A model generated the notes under the pieces. The model saw nothing but the letters and a program-made list of their open reading frames with translations, ran no database searches and was not told where the DNA came from. The position numbers and the translations under genes were made by a program. Below, piece after piece: positions 11,574 through 23,059 of a stretch of DNA of 64,000 nucleotides; the stretch's first letter is position 1, and each line of letters starts with the position of its first letter. Source of the stretch: Nectonema munidae. Lineage: Eukaryota; Nematomorpha; Nectonematoida; Nectonematidae. Location of the stretch: contig JAUIRK010000775.1 of the NCBI GenBank assembly GCA_030549495.1, positions 62,001 through 126,000 on the forward strand. The letters run 5' to 3'.

Positions 11574-13143
11574 CAGTAGTGGGATTCAAAATTTTTGTCA
11601 GCCGGTTCTGTTACAAAAAAGTCAAATTTCTTAGCAAATAAACTGTTCAATTTTGATTATTTCCTAATAAAATTTTAAAGTAATGTTTATGATGATGTTG
11701 TGGGTGCTTATTTTGCTGTACTATATAGATAAATATATTAACTTAAAAACATGAAGGTGTATCTTTATGTACCAGGATCCTGAATACACAAGTTTGAAAG
11801 TATTTTTTTAAGTTGTCATTAATTTTCTTGTAAATAATATGTATAATTCTACTAATAAATTTTATGATTATGTAGAGCGAAATAGTGGGATTCCATGAGC
11901 TAAACGGAAGACCAATCAGATTAATATTATCATAAGATTAGCTACATTCTCAACTCTAAGGCATCTCCTTTTATCTGAATATATGTTATTCATTCTTGAA
12001 AAACGTCGTTCGGCCTCTGCATAACTGACAGCAATAGCATTGATAATATTTTTGGCTTTCTGTATACTATGAGGAACCTCAGCCTATGCAGGGTTGCTAG
12101 AATTTTGCAGGATCTTTTCTACGTAGTCCCGAAAATGATTGATACTGATTTCATATGAAAAACTTTACTAAATTCTTTCAGTTTTTCTTCTGACGCCCTC
12201 CAAGATACAACTACTTCTTCAATATTCCACGAATCAGGCTCAAGAAAATTAATCAGATGATGAATTTTGTAATTTTATTTATTGTTATTTTAACTCATCA
12301 TCATCCTCTTTTTCATATTTTCTATTGCTGTTTCAAGTGGTTTTTGAGGAGGAATGGTAATGACTTTGTTTTTTTTCAACAAAATAAATATCCTTTAAAG
12401 CATCTGAAGCAGCTCTGACATCGATTTCCTTTCCATAGCTTCCTTTGCTTTCTTAAAGTATTTCAAATGCCTTAATGGTCCTTTTTATTAACTGTTCAGC
12501 TTTTATCTGTGTTAAACTTCTAGCTTGAAGAGCATTAGAAAACAAAGAAATTTCAAGTATATCTCTCGTAAGTGCCAGATCCTCCAGGAAATGGTTGTTG
12601 CAAAGACGTGCAGCCATCCCTGAATATTTTGCTTCACTAGAAATATATCTGTATAATGCTGAATAAGCACGCCACACAGCAAGCCCAGATCTTTGGGTGC
12701 AAGCAGTCCACCTTGGTCTTTGAACTCTACCAATCTTCAATATTTGTTGCCCAATCTCTTCTCAAAATTTAAAAAGTTACATTTGGTTTTTCTTTGATTG
12801 GTGAAAATTTGTGTAGATTTTATCCATGAATATTATAAAATGTTTCACTTGTTTTATGTTATTGACAGAATCGTCCAAAACCAGTTGTAAACGATGATTT
12901 AAGCAATGCCAAAGGATAATGTTAGGATAATCGTTTCTTAGTCTAATTCCTACCCCAGAATTGCGGCCAAGCATTACACTTGCCCAATCTTAACAAAAAG
13001 CATCAAATTATTTCTAAAATATTCATTATCAAACCCATCATCATGCAAATTCTTTAACAGCGACACATATTTGTTTTGCTCCTTGTCCTTACAATTTAAC
13101 CAAATCAAAGAATAGAAGCAAAATCCAACAGGCTAGCAAAAGA
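11574..13143 (-). pseudogene. Broken hAT transposase (KIAA1586-like) with one terminus
   Basis: The plus-strand terminus CAGTAGTGGGATTC at 11574 marks one end. On the minus strand, decayed coding text reads: a catalytic-region segment with MLGRNSGVG and WHCLNHRLQLVLDDS (12777-12974), then GRVQRPRW and FLEDLALTRDILE (12453-12740), then a C-terminal dimerisation remnant AEAERRFSRMNN near 11990-12070. These follow the order of hAT transposases related to KIAA1586/ZBED proteins. At least three frame breaks or stops separate the pieces. The N-terminal part is missing: a LINE 3' tail starts at about 13144, so the LINE probably inserted here or removed the rest. Confidence 0.75.
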
Positions 13144-13418
13144 TCCGCTGCTATTAAGAAGAAGAAGAAGAAGAAGAATTTATTAGCATAAAATAATCTC
13201 ATAAAAAAAAAAAATTTCACATTTGAGAATATGCTTGTATTTCAAGGGTCAGAAGACCGTAACAGAAATACTAAAAAAAACATTAAAATATTTTTTTTAA
13301 TTGTTCATAAATGTTAAATAAATGTTAAATCAACAATTAAACATAGTTAAAAATGAAATTGATATTAAAAAAATTTAAATAAAAAAATCAAATTATATTA
13401 AATCATCACAAAATTGAT

Positions 13419-14534
13419 TCAATCTTGTTTCAATAAATATTCATTCAGGCGTCTTTTCAATGTTGAAAGTGAAACATTCATAATTTGAAAATCTTGCAAA
13501 TATTCATTCCAGATTTTAGTTATACGAAACTTCAAACTTGACTGCGTGGATTTCAAGCGATATGATGGTATCTGCAAATTATACATATATCTTGGGGAAA
13601 AACGTTCTGAATCGTGATTGAATGTGAAAAAATTGCTTATGGCCACAGGCAAATATCCATTAAAAAATTTCCAAGCCACAATACAAAGTTGTTTGATATA
13701 AATTTCTTTTATATTGAGCAAGTTGTTACTTTTAAAAATTGAAAGAGTATGCGCTCGGAATGTCAGATTGGATACCAATCTTATGCATTTTTTTTGAAGA
13801 GTATGCAAACTTGAGAGGTCCACAAAGCCCCAATTGACGAAACTATAGGAAAGATGAGGCAAAACTAGTGATCTATATATATCCAGTTTAATTTTCGATG
13901 GAAGTGATCTGAATTGATATAAAATACCAATTACAATACTAACTTTAGTGCAAATGTGTTTAATGTGTAGATTCCAATTCAATTTTTCACTCAAGATTAA
14001 ACCTAAATAATTATGAGATACTGATAAATGCAAATTGAGATTTTTCAAGAAGGTAGGCTGAGCATTTTTCTTAGAAAAAAACATATGAACAGTTTTAGAG
14101 TTATTAATTCCAAGTTCATTCACTGTACACCAACCAAAAACTTTATTGACATTTTCTCTATAAACAGACTCAATTGTTTTATTCTGAGCCAGAGAAACAT
14201 TTAGGAGAAATGAATAAGGTATAAGAATAGTCAAATCATCAGCAAAAGCTAAAAACTCTAACGAAGGGTTTGATTGAAATATGTCATTAATATAAATTAA
14301 AAAAAGGAAGGGACCCAAAACAGAACCCTGAGGTACTCCTCTGGATACATGAACCAAATTTGAATAACTATCATTCGCAAACACTGCTTGTTTTCGGAAT
14401 GACAAATATGATTTAAAAAATTTCAAAGTTCTTTCATCAAATCCATACTTTTCCAGCTTGAATAAAAGTTTTTCATGTGATACTGAGTCGAAAGCTTTCG
14501 ATAAATCTAGGAACAATGCTAAATCTAGGAACAA
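13419..14534 (-). pseudogene. LINE ORF2 remnant: reverse transcriptase
   Basis: An open frame of 371 codons covers the palm of a non-LTR reverse transcriptase: LDLSKAFDSVSHEKLL (motif A), RGVPQGSVLGP (motif B), FADDLTIL (catalytic motif C), and LGLILSEKLNW further on, then the usual C-terminal tail. The N-terminal finger motifs and most of the endonuclease are gone, so the listed ATG is not the natural start. A repeated block, TTGTTCCTAGATTTA, sits right at the deletion junction (14510-14535) and duplicates the start of motif A. Confidence 0.85.
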
Positions 14535-14689
14535 GATATTAATCGTTGCAAATATGGATGTATGGATAAGAAAGACTAAGCCACCGTGTTTAGATGCTTT
14601 TTAGCCAAAAGAAAGGAAGTTATATCCAGGAAATGAGTGATTGAGAGGCTCGTCAACATCAAACCAGGTTTCCTGTAGACAAATAATAC

Positions 14690-14917
14690 TTAGAGGTTCA
14701 GGTAAGCGATAATTATTAAGTTGATGAAGATTTCAAGTTCACAAATTTTGTTTCTTATACTTTGAATATTCAAACTGATTATATTCACGTTGAAAAACTT
14801 AGAATGAGTATCATCTAAAGAGAAAATGTGAGAACTTTTGCAGATTGAGGTCAAGTCAATAGTATCGTCAATACGAGGAAATGGAGTGTCTTGAAAATGT
14901 AGATCAAACTTCATCAT
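14690..14917 (-). pseudogene. LINE ORF2 remnant: start of APE-type endonuclease
   Basis: The frame contains NIISLNIQSIRNKICELE, the usual N-terminal strand of LINE endonucleases (N-I-x-S-L-N-I-x-S-I). The following bases continue as ICLQETW, the catalytic Glu region, before a stop and the internal deletion. The ATG partly overlaps the end of ORF1. Confidence 0.75.
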
Positions 14918-15218
14918 AGAACGATGTTAACTTTTTAACTCTTTCAATCTCAGACTTCACTTTGGGACAAGTAAAACTTAAAGCTGAATGATTACAACTC
15001 ATTTTATTAGACGTTGAGCAATTAAGACATGTAAATTTATCACTCTCTTTGACAATACACGTATTTTCATTATGAGAGCCAGAATAAAATCTACATACAC
15101 TACTTCCCTTACAATTTGATGCAGTATAACCGAAAAAACAGCAGGTACTACATTGACCAAAAAAAGGATAAACATTACATGAATAAAAATCTAAAAAAAG
15201 ATTAAAATTATTATTCAT
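14904..15218 (-). pseudogene. LINE ORF1 C-terminal part with CCHC-type knuckles
   Basis: Cysteine-rich text, CSTCCFFGYTASNC then CRFYSGSHNENTC then CLNCSTSNKMSC, reads as consecutive zinc knuckles, as in ORF1/gag-like RNA-binding proteins of CR1/Jockey-type LINEs. The tail (KSEIERVKKL) is helical. It is separated from the upstream ORF1 piece by a frame break. Confidence 0.7.
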
Positions 15219-15353
15219 ACAGAGTTTCTTGATCTTAGGAGAAACTGAAAATATAGTATTCTTCCATTTGTTATTTTTACAATTTTTTGAAAATAAAAAA
15301 TAAAAAATTTCCTCATCATCAATTAAAGATTTTAGGAGAGGGTTCTTTACAGA

Positions 15354-15644
15354 TCATTTTTCTTTTAGAGTTGAATTATCAATGTAGGAAGGAACAATAA
15401 TATTGATCTTTGGTAGAAGCTTTTTTTGTAGCTTTTTCAAGATCGTAGCCTGATCTAATTTACATAGTGCTTCATCCATTGTCAACTTGTCCATAAACTT
15501 CAAACAAAAATTCCTATTATTTTCTTTAATTGACTTTATAGGTACATCATTCAATACTTTGCTTGTCTGATCTATAATTTTGTCTTTGGAATCTTTATTG
15601 ATGGGTAAGGGTCGTTCACAATTGACGTCAACAATTTTTGTCAA
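15354..15644 (-). pseudogene. LINE ORF1 N-terminal part
   Basis: The 96-codon frame contains DSKDKIIDQTSKVLNDV and NNRNFCLKFMDKLTMDEAL, an RRM-like ORF1 domain. The first string is paralleled by ESSQDIIKKSSKILEDV in the LINE at 53980-57540, and the following VKNPLLKSLIDDEEIF (about 15290-15345) by LKNPDLKSLVDDGEYF there. Confidence 0.65.
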
Positions 15645-15822
15645 ATTTTGCCCCCTTCCCCCTATTGTTAACCAATGTCAACTTCACTTTACACCCCCCC
15701 CCCCTCCCTCCCTTCCCTCCCACTTTTAGTTGACATCAACTTTTAAAAAAAATATAAGATGAAAGATTTTTATTTTGTAGAAAATATTTGGTCAATTCTA
15801 TCAAAAATATTAAGCCCAAAAC

Positions 15823-16288
15823 CGATGAGACTTTTTACCCAAATACACCCAAATATACCCAAATACACCCAGACAGATGAAAACAAATTTAAATATTCAA
15901 TGAATAAGTTAATATACATATAATAATTATTCTCAGGATAAAACTAATATAAATTATAAATTTGATATTGAATTATAAAAAAAATTGTTTATATTATAAT
16001 AATAACTTAAAATATAATAATTATTTATAAATAATAATATAATTTTTATAATAGTAAGTTTGATAACACAAAATAATTTTTTAATTTAAATAATTACTAT
16101 GCCAAGAAAATGGGTGACATAAAAATATATACCAATACTCTATTACCAGCGCTTGTTCAAACTTAAATATCTGTGTATCTTTTTATTTTAAGCATTTATT
16201 TAATATTATTTTTAATTTCAAGTTCTTATTTGTAAATAAAGAGCATATTTGTGTGTATTTGGGTATATTTGGGTAAAAAGTCCTACCG
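15823..16288. mobile_element. MITE with CCCAAATA subterminal arrays, 466 bp
   Basis: Inverted termini: CGATGAGACTTTTTACCCAA on the left and CGGTAGGACTTTTTACCCAA as the reverse complement of the right. Inside both, CCCAAATA/CCCAAATACA units are tandemly repeated, more on the left. Flanking 9-mers GCCCAAAAC (15814-15822) and GCCCAAACT (16289-16297) match at 8 of 9. The centre is almost pure A/T. Superfamily undecided (8- or 9-bp duplication). Confidence 0.7.
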
Positions 16289-16543
16289 GCCCAAACTATT
16301 TTCATCTTCATATTTAACTTCTTCTCCTTCTTCTTCATACCTTTCATTTTCTAAAATTATTTGAGCTTGTGCGGGTTTAAAGATGCAAAATGATGAGGGC
16401 TTGTTTTTTTCTTTGATTGAACAAAAGTTCTTTGAACACTTCAAACAACTGTGGCGTTCAATTAAAGTTCTTCCTTCGGCATCCAATTTTTGCGAAGAAG
16501 GGCAGAACTCATCCAAATATCTACTTAATCCAAGAGTTTTCAT
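16289..16543 (-). CDS. Unidentified ORF interrupted by the 15823-16288 MITE
   Basis: A minus-strand frame starts at 16543 (MKTLGLSRYLDEFCPSS...) and contains a CLKCSKNFC cysteine pair and an acidic run, ERYEEEGEEVKYEDENS. It runs into the MITE at 16288. On the far side of the MITE, from 15813 downward, the same frame would continue open for about 25 codons (LIFLIELTKYF). No family recognised; it could be host, or part of another element. Confidence 0.35.
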
Positions 16544-16769
16544 AAACTAAGCTTGAAATAGTGAAATAAAATGACCGTTAATCATGTCTATAGTTCCTTC
16601 TGTTGTTGAGCTAATTGGAACAGGAGGTGGTAAAAACCTAAAAACAGAATTAACAAAATGCAGGTAACAACTTTCGCTTGAAAATCTAAGCTTAATCTCA
16701 CACCAAATAAGCAAGAATGTAAATGTGTTTTCAATACTCGCTCTCTTTGCCTGCTTGGTTGTTTAATAG

Positions 16770-18300
16770 AAAATGGACAAATAAGACCTGATCCTGAAAG
16801 AACCAGGTCCCTTCGAGTGCTAAAGTTACTGAAAGACCGATTGAATTAGAAAGAGTTAGAGGTTTGTTCAGTTGTTATTCCAAATGGATTCATAAATTTT
16901 CTGAATTAATTAACCCACTAATTTGTGCTAGTTTTCCTCTTGGTAAAGAACAAATTGATGCTTTCAATGAAATAAAAAAAAGATGTTGAATTCTGTAATT
17001 TGGGCTATAGATGATAAGTCTACTTTTGAAGTTAAAACAGACGCAAGCGATTAAACCTTATCAGCGGTTCTCCATCAAGAAGGACGCCCTGACGCCTTCT
17101 TTTCAAAGACTCTTTTAGGCAGTGAGAAGAAATATCCCATCATAGAGAAAGAAGCTCTCGCAATCATTGAGACCCTGAAGCACTGGCGGCATTACCTATT
17201 AGATAAATTTTTCATTCTGTCTTTTTTATGCTCAACATAAAACAAACTAACAAAATCAAAAACGAGAAGATTTTAAGATGGAGACTCGAACTTTCCAGTT
17301 ATTACTTTGACACAGAACATAAATCCGGTAAGTTGAACGTTGCTGCAGACGCCTTCTCTAGACTTTGTTCAAGCCAATCATCCTACCATCCAATTGAAAA
17401 CCTCCGTTTCCTTCATTCAAAATTAGCTCATCCTGAAGTCACGCGATTGCAGAACTAAGAATTTATCATTTTTTTGTTCGAGAAGTCCGTATGTTCCAAA
17501 TGTCCTGTGTGCTGTTGAATCAAGCCAAGGTTCACAAAAGTTGAAGAAACAATGATAAAGGCTACAAGACTATGGGAGCGACTCAATTTTGACTTCAAAG
17601 TACCACTATCTAGTGCTAAGCATAAAAAAATGTGTTCTGGTGGTTGTCGACGAGTTTTCGCGATTCCCTTATGCCTTGCCTTGCCTTGACATATCGTCTA
17701 CGACATTGATAAAGCAGTTAACAGGTTTGTTTTCCGTATTTGGACTGCCAAATTACGTTCATTCTGATCGTAGAAGTCTATTTATGAGTGCACAGTTTTG
17801 AAACTTCTTGAAATCTCATAATGTTGTACCTAGTAGAAGACTCCTTACAACCAGGCTGGAAATGGTCAGTCTGAAAGATTTGTGGAAACGATATGGAAAT
17901 CTATCCGACTAACTCTGAAATCTAGGAATTAAAATGTAGCCCACTGGGAAGATGTTATCCCCGAAGCGTTACATTCGATCAGGACTTTAATTAATACTTC
18001 AACAAATGTTTTACCGCATTATTTAATCTTTAAATTTTCTAGAAAAACATCCATGGGAGCAGCTGTACCACAATGGCTCTTATCTCCATGCAAAGGTTTA
18101 CGGAAAATTGGTATCCAAGATCCAGGGAAGATAGGCTAAAACACTTTGCTCCGGCTCCTAGTAGTGGTGACGTTTATTGGCAAGTAAATAGTGAAAAGCA
18201 GTTGATACAAAATCTCAACTCTGATTGTTCTGAACAAGAAAAACCAACTTATGAAGATGTTGTATCAATCTCTGAAGAACCAAATTATGATGATCACAGA
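16770..18300 (+). mobile_element. Fossil Ty3/Gypsy-type LTR retrotransposon, pol part only
   Basis: The plus strand carries remnants, in order, of the end of reverse transcriptase, RNase H and integrase, recognisable as a Ty3/Gypsy-like pol polyprotein. No long terminal repeats and no gag were seen. The copy is old and broken, with several breaks, and ends against the hAT at about 18300. Confidence 0.75.
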
Positions 18301-19689
18301 AAGGTCCTTTGGATCTCTTTTGGATTTTTTGTCTTCGACTTGATTGTAAGAAAGGTAGAAAACCATTGTTCGCATTCCCATGTCGTTGAAAATATGAAAA
18401 GCTGAGGAATTGCATTTTTCACTAGTGCCTGATAGGAGGGATTTACATTTAACTTGAAGTTGACTTTATGATTTTTAAACTTCTGATCACCTTCATCGCA
18501 TTTCAAATCGATGAGTTCTTTTTCTTCACCAGTTTCCACTGAGAGATCACCATAGTTAATAGTGAATGGATTACGAATTGCATGCTTGTGGTTCATCACC
18601 ATTATTGAAGAAGTACTGCTTGATTTTATCTTACAGCAGAAGGAGGTCTTTGGTGAGCTCTTGACCAAAAGCAATACTAGGCTCCCCTCCAAGTAGGCCA
18701 CGTTCACAAACATTCCAAACTGTCTGTTCTCAATGTTTTTTATCCACAAATCGAGCTTTCGTGTAAATTTTATTGATTTAGATATCAATGATGTTGCTCT
18801 CAGGCCCCTAAAGAGAAGAATTAAAGTGATTTATGAATCCAAAAGTATCTAACAGTTAAGCAAGGTAAAGAATGAAGTTTCCATCTTTTGAAATTCATGG
18901 TCTTTTGTTTGAAAAATCTGAAGCAGCTCCTTTCTCAGCACAAAAGGCGCATGGTGGTATTCCCTCGAGACAGCTAGATCACTTCCGTATGAAATAGCAA
19001 TGACGTGTATTCTGATCCGTTATCCCCATTGGTGACAATTTTCTTTGAAAAATTATCAACAAGTTTAAACACATCTTCTTTTGTTGTAGTTGCCATTTCA
19101 TGGATCAACATTAATTAACTTTGAATTGCATCTTTAGTCGTATAACGCACATATATCAGAAGATGTGCTCAGTTTGACAAGTCCGTTTATTCGTCCAGTT
19201 GTATTGCAAATCCATATTTTGAGCCTTGTACTACCATAATGACTTGTTCATTATATCTGTAGACATTTCTCTAATACGCCACTGTATCTTTTTATTTGAC
19301 ATCGAAACACTCTTCAATTTTGACATTGCTTCATCGCCGATGACAAGCTTCACCAGCACTTTTGCTGCAGGCATGATGATGAGTTCCTCAGCTATTGTGT
19401 GAGGCGTTTTGTTCTTCGCCACAAGAAGTGCAATATCATAAGGGCTGTAACAATCCCCACCAACTGCTGATGTTGCTTCTTCCAAATCGCTTAAAATAAT
19501 TTGGATCGCGGTCTTTCTGGTCTGGATGATTGATTAGTTTGGAGATGGTGTTGTAGAAGACTTGGCTTCTTTTATGCATTTGATAATGTCTTCATACACA
19601 CCACACACTGTGGCACAGATCCTCCCCTATTCTTAAATTCAATAAAGCCAAAATTAATATATTGATCGCTATACTGTCTTTTGGGCATC
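18294..19689 (-). pseudogene. Broken ZBED5/SCAND3-like hAT transposase
   Basis: From the ATG at 19687-19689: a BED-like finger (MPKRQYSDQYINFGF, then PQCVVCMKTLSN), the segment YDIALLVAKNKTPHTIAEEL (19231-19485), a DESTD-region remnant near 19180, an LLFHTEV-like remnant near 18960-19000, and the C-terminal dimerisation region with NPFTINYGDL, KELIDLKCDEG, FSTTWECEQWFSTF (18294-18788). The order matches ZBED5-type hAT transposases. Several stops and frame shifts divide it, so it is dead. Confidence 0.75.
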
Positions 19690-20016
19690 TTGATTTGACA
19701 CTATAATAATCTGAAATAAAACCAAATGTTGCTTGTTTAACATAATCGATAAAAAAAACAATCACGAAGATAGTAAGTTAATTAATCACAGCACTATACC
19801 TACTCAGTCAACAGAAATGTGTGTATGCTGCATTTCATTATACACATATGTACATATTTACATGTAATACAATTGATAAACAAAAGAAAATGAACTTGAG
19901 CCAAATTCACATTTCACAATTCAGATTTCTCTGTGTGAAAATTTCAGCCCAAATAAATACTTGTAGAACTTTCACGTACCACCAGTTTTACGCGTACCAC
20001 CGGTTGGGAACCCCTG
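18294..20016 (-). mobile_element. ZBED5-like hAT, truncated at its 3' end
   Basis: The 5' terminus is visible on the plus strand as CGGTTGGGAACCCCTG ending at 20016 (inverted CAGGGGTTCCCAACCG). Decayed transposase text fills 18294-19689. The other terminus is missing: the coding end abuts the Gypsy fossil at about 18300, so either the hAT was truncated or the junction is a rearrangement. Confidence 0.7.
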
Positions 20017-20380
20017 AAAGTGAGCAGTATAGAAAGGGATGAAGATGATAATGAAGGAAAGGTTTTCAGCTGAGAAAGAAGCAATGGGGGAATGATTAAT
20101 TATTATTATTGATTATAGAGACAGAGTAGCAAGACAAAGGGTATGAAAAAAAGGCAGTGCAGTGAGGGGATAGAGATGGTATAGAGAATATAGATAGAGG
20201 AATAAATAGAATTCGATTCATTGATAGAAATGTTGTCATAAAAATGAGATCAGGACGCAGAATGGGTAAAGTTTATGTGTAAGGTATCTAGCGTAGAAAT
20301 GAATTGAGGAGCGGGTTGTGATTATTTTTGAGCTTTTAGGAAATTTGGGAATAGTAAGGGCAAACGGTGGGAAGAAATAA
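19690..20380. other. hAT 5' leader, then unassigned sequence
   Basis: 19690-20016 is the non-coding 5' end of the minus-strand hAT. 20017-20380 is purine-rich on the plus strand; I see no gene in it. Confidence 0.45.
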
Positions 20381-20391
20381 GTGAGGTTGAG

Positions 20392-20530
20392 AGCAGTTAA
20401 AGCTCTTGATTTTAATGAGGTCGTTATTGAAGAGGCAATCAAAGATCGAATGGCCAATTACTTAGTACAATTGGCGTTAATTCTTCGTTATAATCCACGA
20501 TATCTAGAGATAATAGTTAGAAATCGTTTT
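20392..20530 (+). CDS. Candidate orphan exon (unidentified)
   Basis: A plus-strand segment after GAGAGCAG encodes KALDFNEVVIEEAIKDRM and then a hydrophobic stretch before RYNPRYLEIIV. The frame is open and compositionally protein-like. No family recognised. Its ALD...IEE.I..R...L.LR pattern loosely echoes the minus-strand exon at 20777-20908. The exon borders are guesses. Confidence 0.3.
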
Positions 20531-20776
20531 TTACCCATTTTCCTTTATATTTTTATTATATTGAATCAAACACAGAACAAACTTTATTATGAAAAAATGG
20601 CACAATAACGTTGTAGCCTTGTAAATATATAATCTTCCTTTGAGCCATTTTCTCACCTGTTTATCCTTTTGAGTTTTGGGAAGAAAAAATAAAATGGGAA
20701 CAAAATATGTTTTATAGACAAACTATGATTTATCCGAGATTTAACGCTGAAAGCGCTACCTTCATAAGCGAGTTAC

Positions 20777-20908
20777 CTGAACAAGAGCGCAGTTTTTCTT
20801 AGGTGCCAAATAAATTTCCGATATCTCTTATTCAATTTTGATTCTATAGGAGCACCAATTCTGTCTAACGCAGCCAAGCGCCACTCACTTTTGGCTAAAG
20901 AGCGCCAG
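20777..20908 (-). CDS. Possible downstream exon of the metalloprotease gene
   Basis: The segment is framed by a good acceptor (TTTTGATTTTAG at its upstream side) and donor (TTCAG|GTAACT). It is 132 nt with one open frame: one leading base, 43 codons and two trailing bases. The leading C completes the AA left by exon 24138-24266, giving Asn, so phase fits. The product is basic and helical (WRSLAKSEWRLAALDRIG...KRYRKFIWHL) without cysteines, unlike a disintegrin or Cys-rich domain. Linked by phase and strand only. Confidence 0.5.
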
Positions 20909-22915
20909 CTAAAATCAAAAACATAATTAACTTTAGTTTTTCTTTTGAAAAAATAAAGATTTTAGGTTTTTTCAAGTTCTTTTTTCTGGCATTGTATACT
21001 TAACTTTTACACTTTTTTTTTCTACAAAATTTGGATTCTATTGATAAAACATTTTTTCTTTCCAGGTGATGTTCTTATATAAATTTCATTTAGTTTTCAT
21101 TACTGTTTTAATTATAATTAGTTTTCATTTAAAAAATATGAGCACTTTTTTATCAAATAAAATCGTGTTTGAGACATTAATAAAGATGAATATTTTAAAA
21201 TTATTGAATCTATCTTCCTTCCTACACATGATCTATTACACATTTTCTTATTTTTAACTTCACTATTTCAGCATATTGAAATTAGAAATTCTTACAATAG
21301 GGAGGATGAAGGATTTTTCCCATACGAACATATAAACTTAAGTTTAGTTCTTATTATTTGTTTTGAAGTAAATAAATCTTATCTTATCTTATAATTACAA
21401 TAATATTTTTAAGGATTGGATTGTTCTGAAGGAACTGAAAAAAGGAAAATTTGACAGTTTTGTTTTCGTCTCAATATTCACAATTTCCAAAGAGTTGTTT
21501 AATTACGATTATAAAAACTTGCGATTAAATTCACAAAGTTTTTCATACCTCAAAACCTGTAATAAATTGAAATCAGCTTGCACAAAAATTCCTTCCTCCG
21601 AATGATGATAGTAATGATATTGTTGATGTTGTTAATCTTGAAGATGAGAATAACAATAAAAGTAGAGCTTACTAATCAGAATCAAAGATTTGTTCATTTT
21701 CTTGAGTTTTAGAATTACTCGAGCAAGAAAAAATTTTTGGCGCTCATCATCGGCATGCTTTATATAGTTATAGAATTAAGAAAATGGCACATCTACGATG
21801 AGTTTGAAAAGATGAGGCACTCATCCAAATGCTTATTTTATAGACGTAAAAAATTTTGTAAACCTTTTTTACTTGATTCATAATTTTTGAGCAGAATATT
21901 TTAAAATAATTTGAATAATATCAAACAAAAAAATATATCAACAATTTTTATCGGTGTAAAGTGAGCCACTTAAACGATGTCCCCATCCTGTCTCGCTTAA
22001 ATAGGTTAGGCCAAGGTCCTTCAACCTTTTGTACATATGTGCCCAAAATTTTATTAAAATTAACTCTAGGGCCCAAAAATTTTTGTTTAAGGGTAGAACC
22101 ATACAATATATATAAAAAATCTAAATAGTTTAATTTTGAAAAACTTTTACATTTTGAAGTTTGATGAAAAAAAAGTAATGGGGCTCAATTCATTTTTCCC
22201 AAATATTTCATAAAAGAAGTGCTTGGGTTGTAAAAAATTCCCACTTTTTTATTTCCAAATTATATAATTGCGAAAAAAACAAAGACAAAGTTATTCCTGA
22301 AAGAAAATATAAACAAAAATTCACGCAAGTAATTTGATTGTTAAGAAAAAACAATTTTAAAATTAATAGTGCATTGATTGGCTTATTTTATTTTTTATTA
22401 AAATCAAAAACTTCTTGAATGTGAAAACGCGTCTCCTAATTTATTATTCTCTGGTTCATTTTAAATATGATAATATTATTATTGTAATATTCTATAGGGT
22501 GGTATTAACAGAGGAAAAGTTCTCATCCTAAACTCTAAACACCATAAAGCGCTCAATAGCATTCCTTCCTCAACTGAAACAGAAAAAAAGGGATGTTTGA
22601 TATCATGGATCTATTTCAAAGGCATAAATTGCATACTGCCACTTTTGTTTATTTACCTATAATGAATTCCCCTGTTCACTATGTACAAAAGCATACCTCT
22701 GTGAGAAATTTGAAACTTTCGTTCCACAACTCAATACGTATGTGTTTGGATCTCAATAGCCCTTCATATATTAGAAACATAAATAAATAGAAAGACATTG
22801 AGGGACAAATTACAAGCACACGCTTGACGACTTTTGTCATTTAATTTCTATATCAGCATAACATTATATAACAAAGCCAGTAACAAATATTGCTATATAT
22901 ATAGAATAAGTAAGG
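20909..22915. other. Probable intron; LINE tail and hAT-like patch
   Basis: If exon 20777-20908 belongs to the protease gene this is intron. TAAATAAATCTTATCTTATC at about 21370-21390 looks like the 3' tail of a LINE with a CTTAT microsatellite. Around 22012, CAAGGTCCTTCAACC resembles a hAT end, with no partner. The 65-codon frame at 22593-22790 is not recognisable. Confidence 0.4.
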
Positions 22916-23035
22916 AAATATATCGTTGGCTCCCCTTACTTTTAAAATTGAAAGATAAATCTAGTGTTTAATAATTAATTTTTATCAAATTATGCACATA
23001 CGAAACTAAAAGTAAGGGGAGCCAACGATATATTT
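22916..23035. mobile_element. 120-bp MITE with 29-bp perfect inverted termini
   Basis: The arms at 22916-22944 and 23007-23035 are exact reverse complements and include TCGTTGGCTCCCCTTAC. The TATA at each outer edge allows a TA target duplication, so Tc1/mariner is likeliest. A related CTCTAAAAGTAAGGG occurs at 35831-35850. Confidence 0.75.
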
Positions 23036-23059
23036 AAAAAGAATAAATATTTTTTGTTT

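Larger units (their letters stand above)
13144..15644 (-). mobile_element. CR1/L2-like LINE, internally deleted
   Basis: A minus-strand non-LTR retrotransposon. Order 5' to 3': ORF1 remnants (15644 to 14904), start of an APE endonuclease (14917-14690), an internal deletion, reverse transcriptase (14534-13419), 3' UTR, and a tail of AATAAA-like sequence followed by (TTC)n at 13155-13175. The microsatellite tail instead of poly(A) is typical of CR1/L2-type elements. ORF1 and endonuclease text matches the plus-strand LINE at 53980-57540, so both belong to one family. No target duplication found. Confidence 0.85.

Noticed and set aside
20651-20745. A further exon after 20777 on the minus strand, ending CAG|GTGAGA
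   Set aside because: The frame is open and in phase, but the intron would be only about 30 nt, too short for normal splicing.
22012-22230. A complete hAT starting CAAGGTCCTTCAACC
   Set aside because: No matching right terminus and no target duplication were found.
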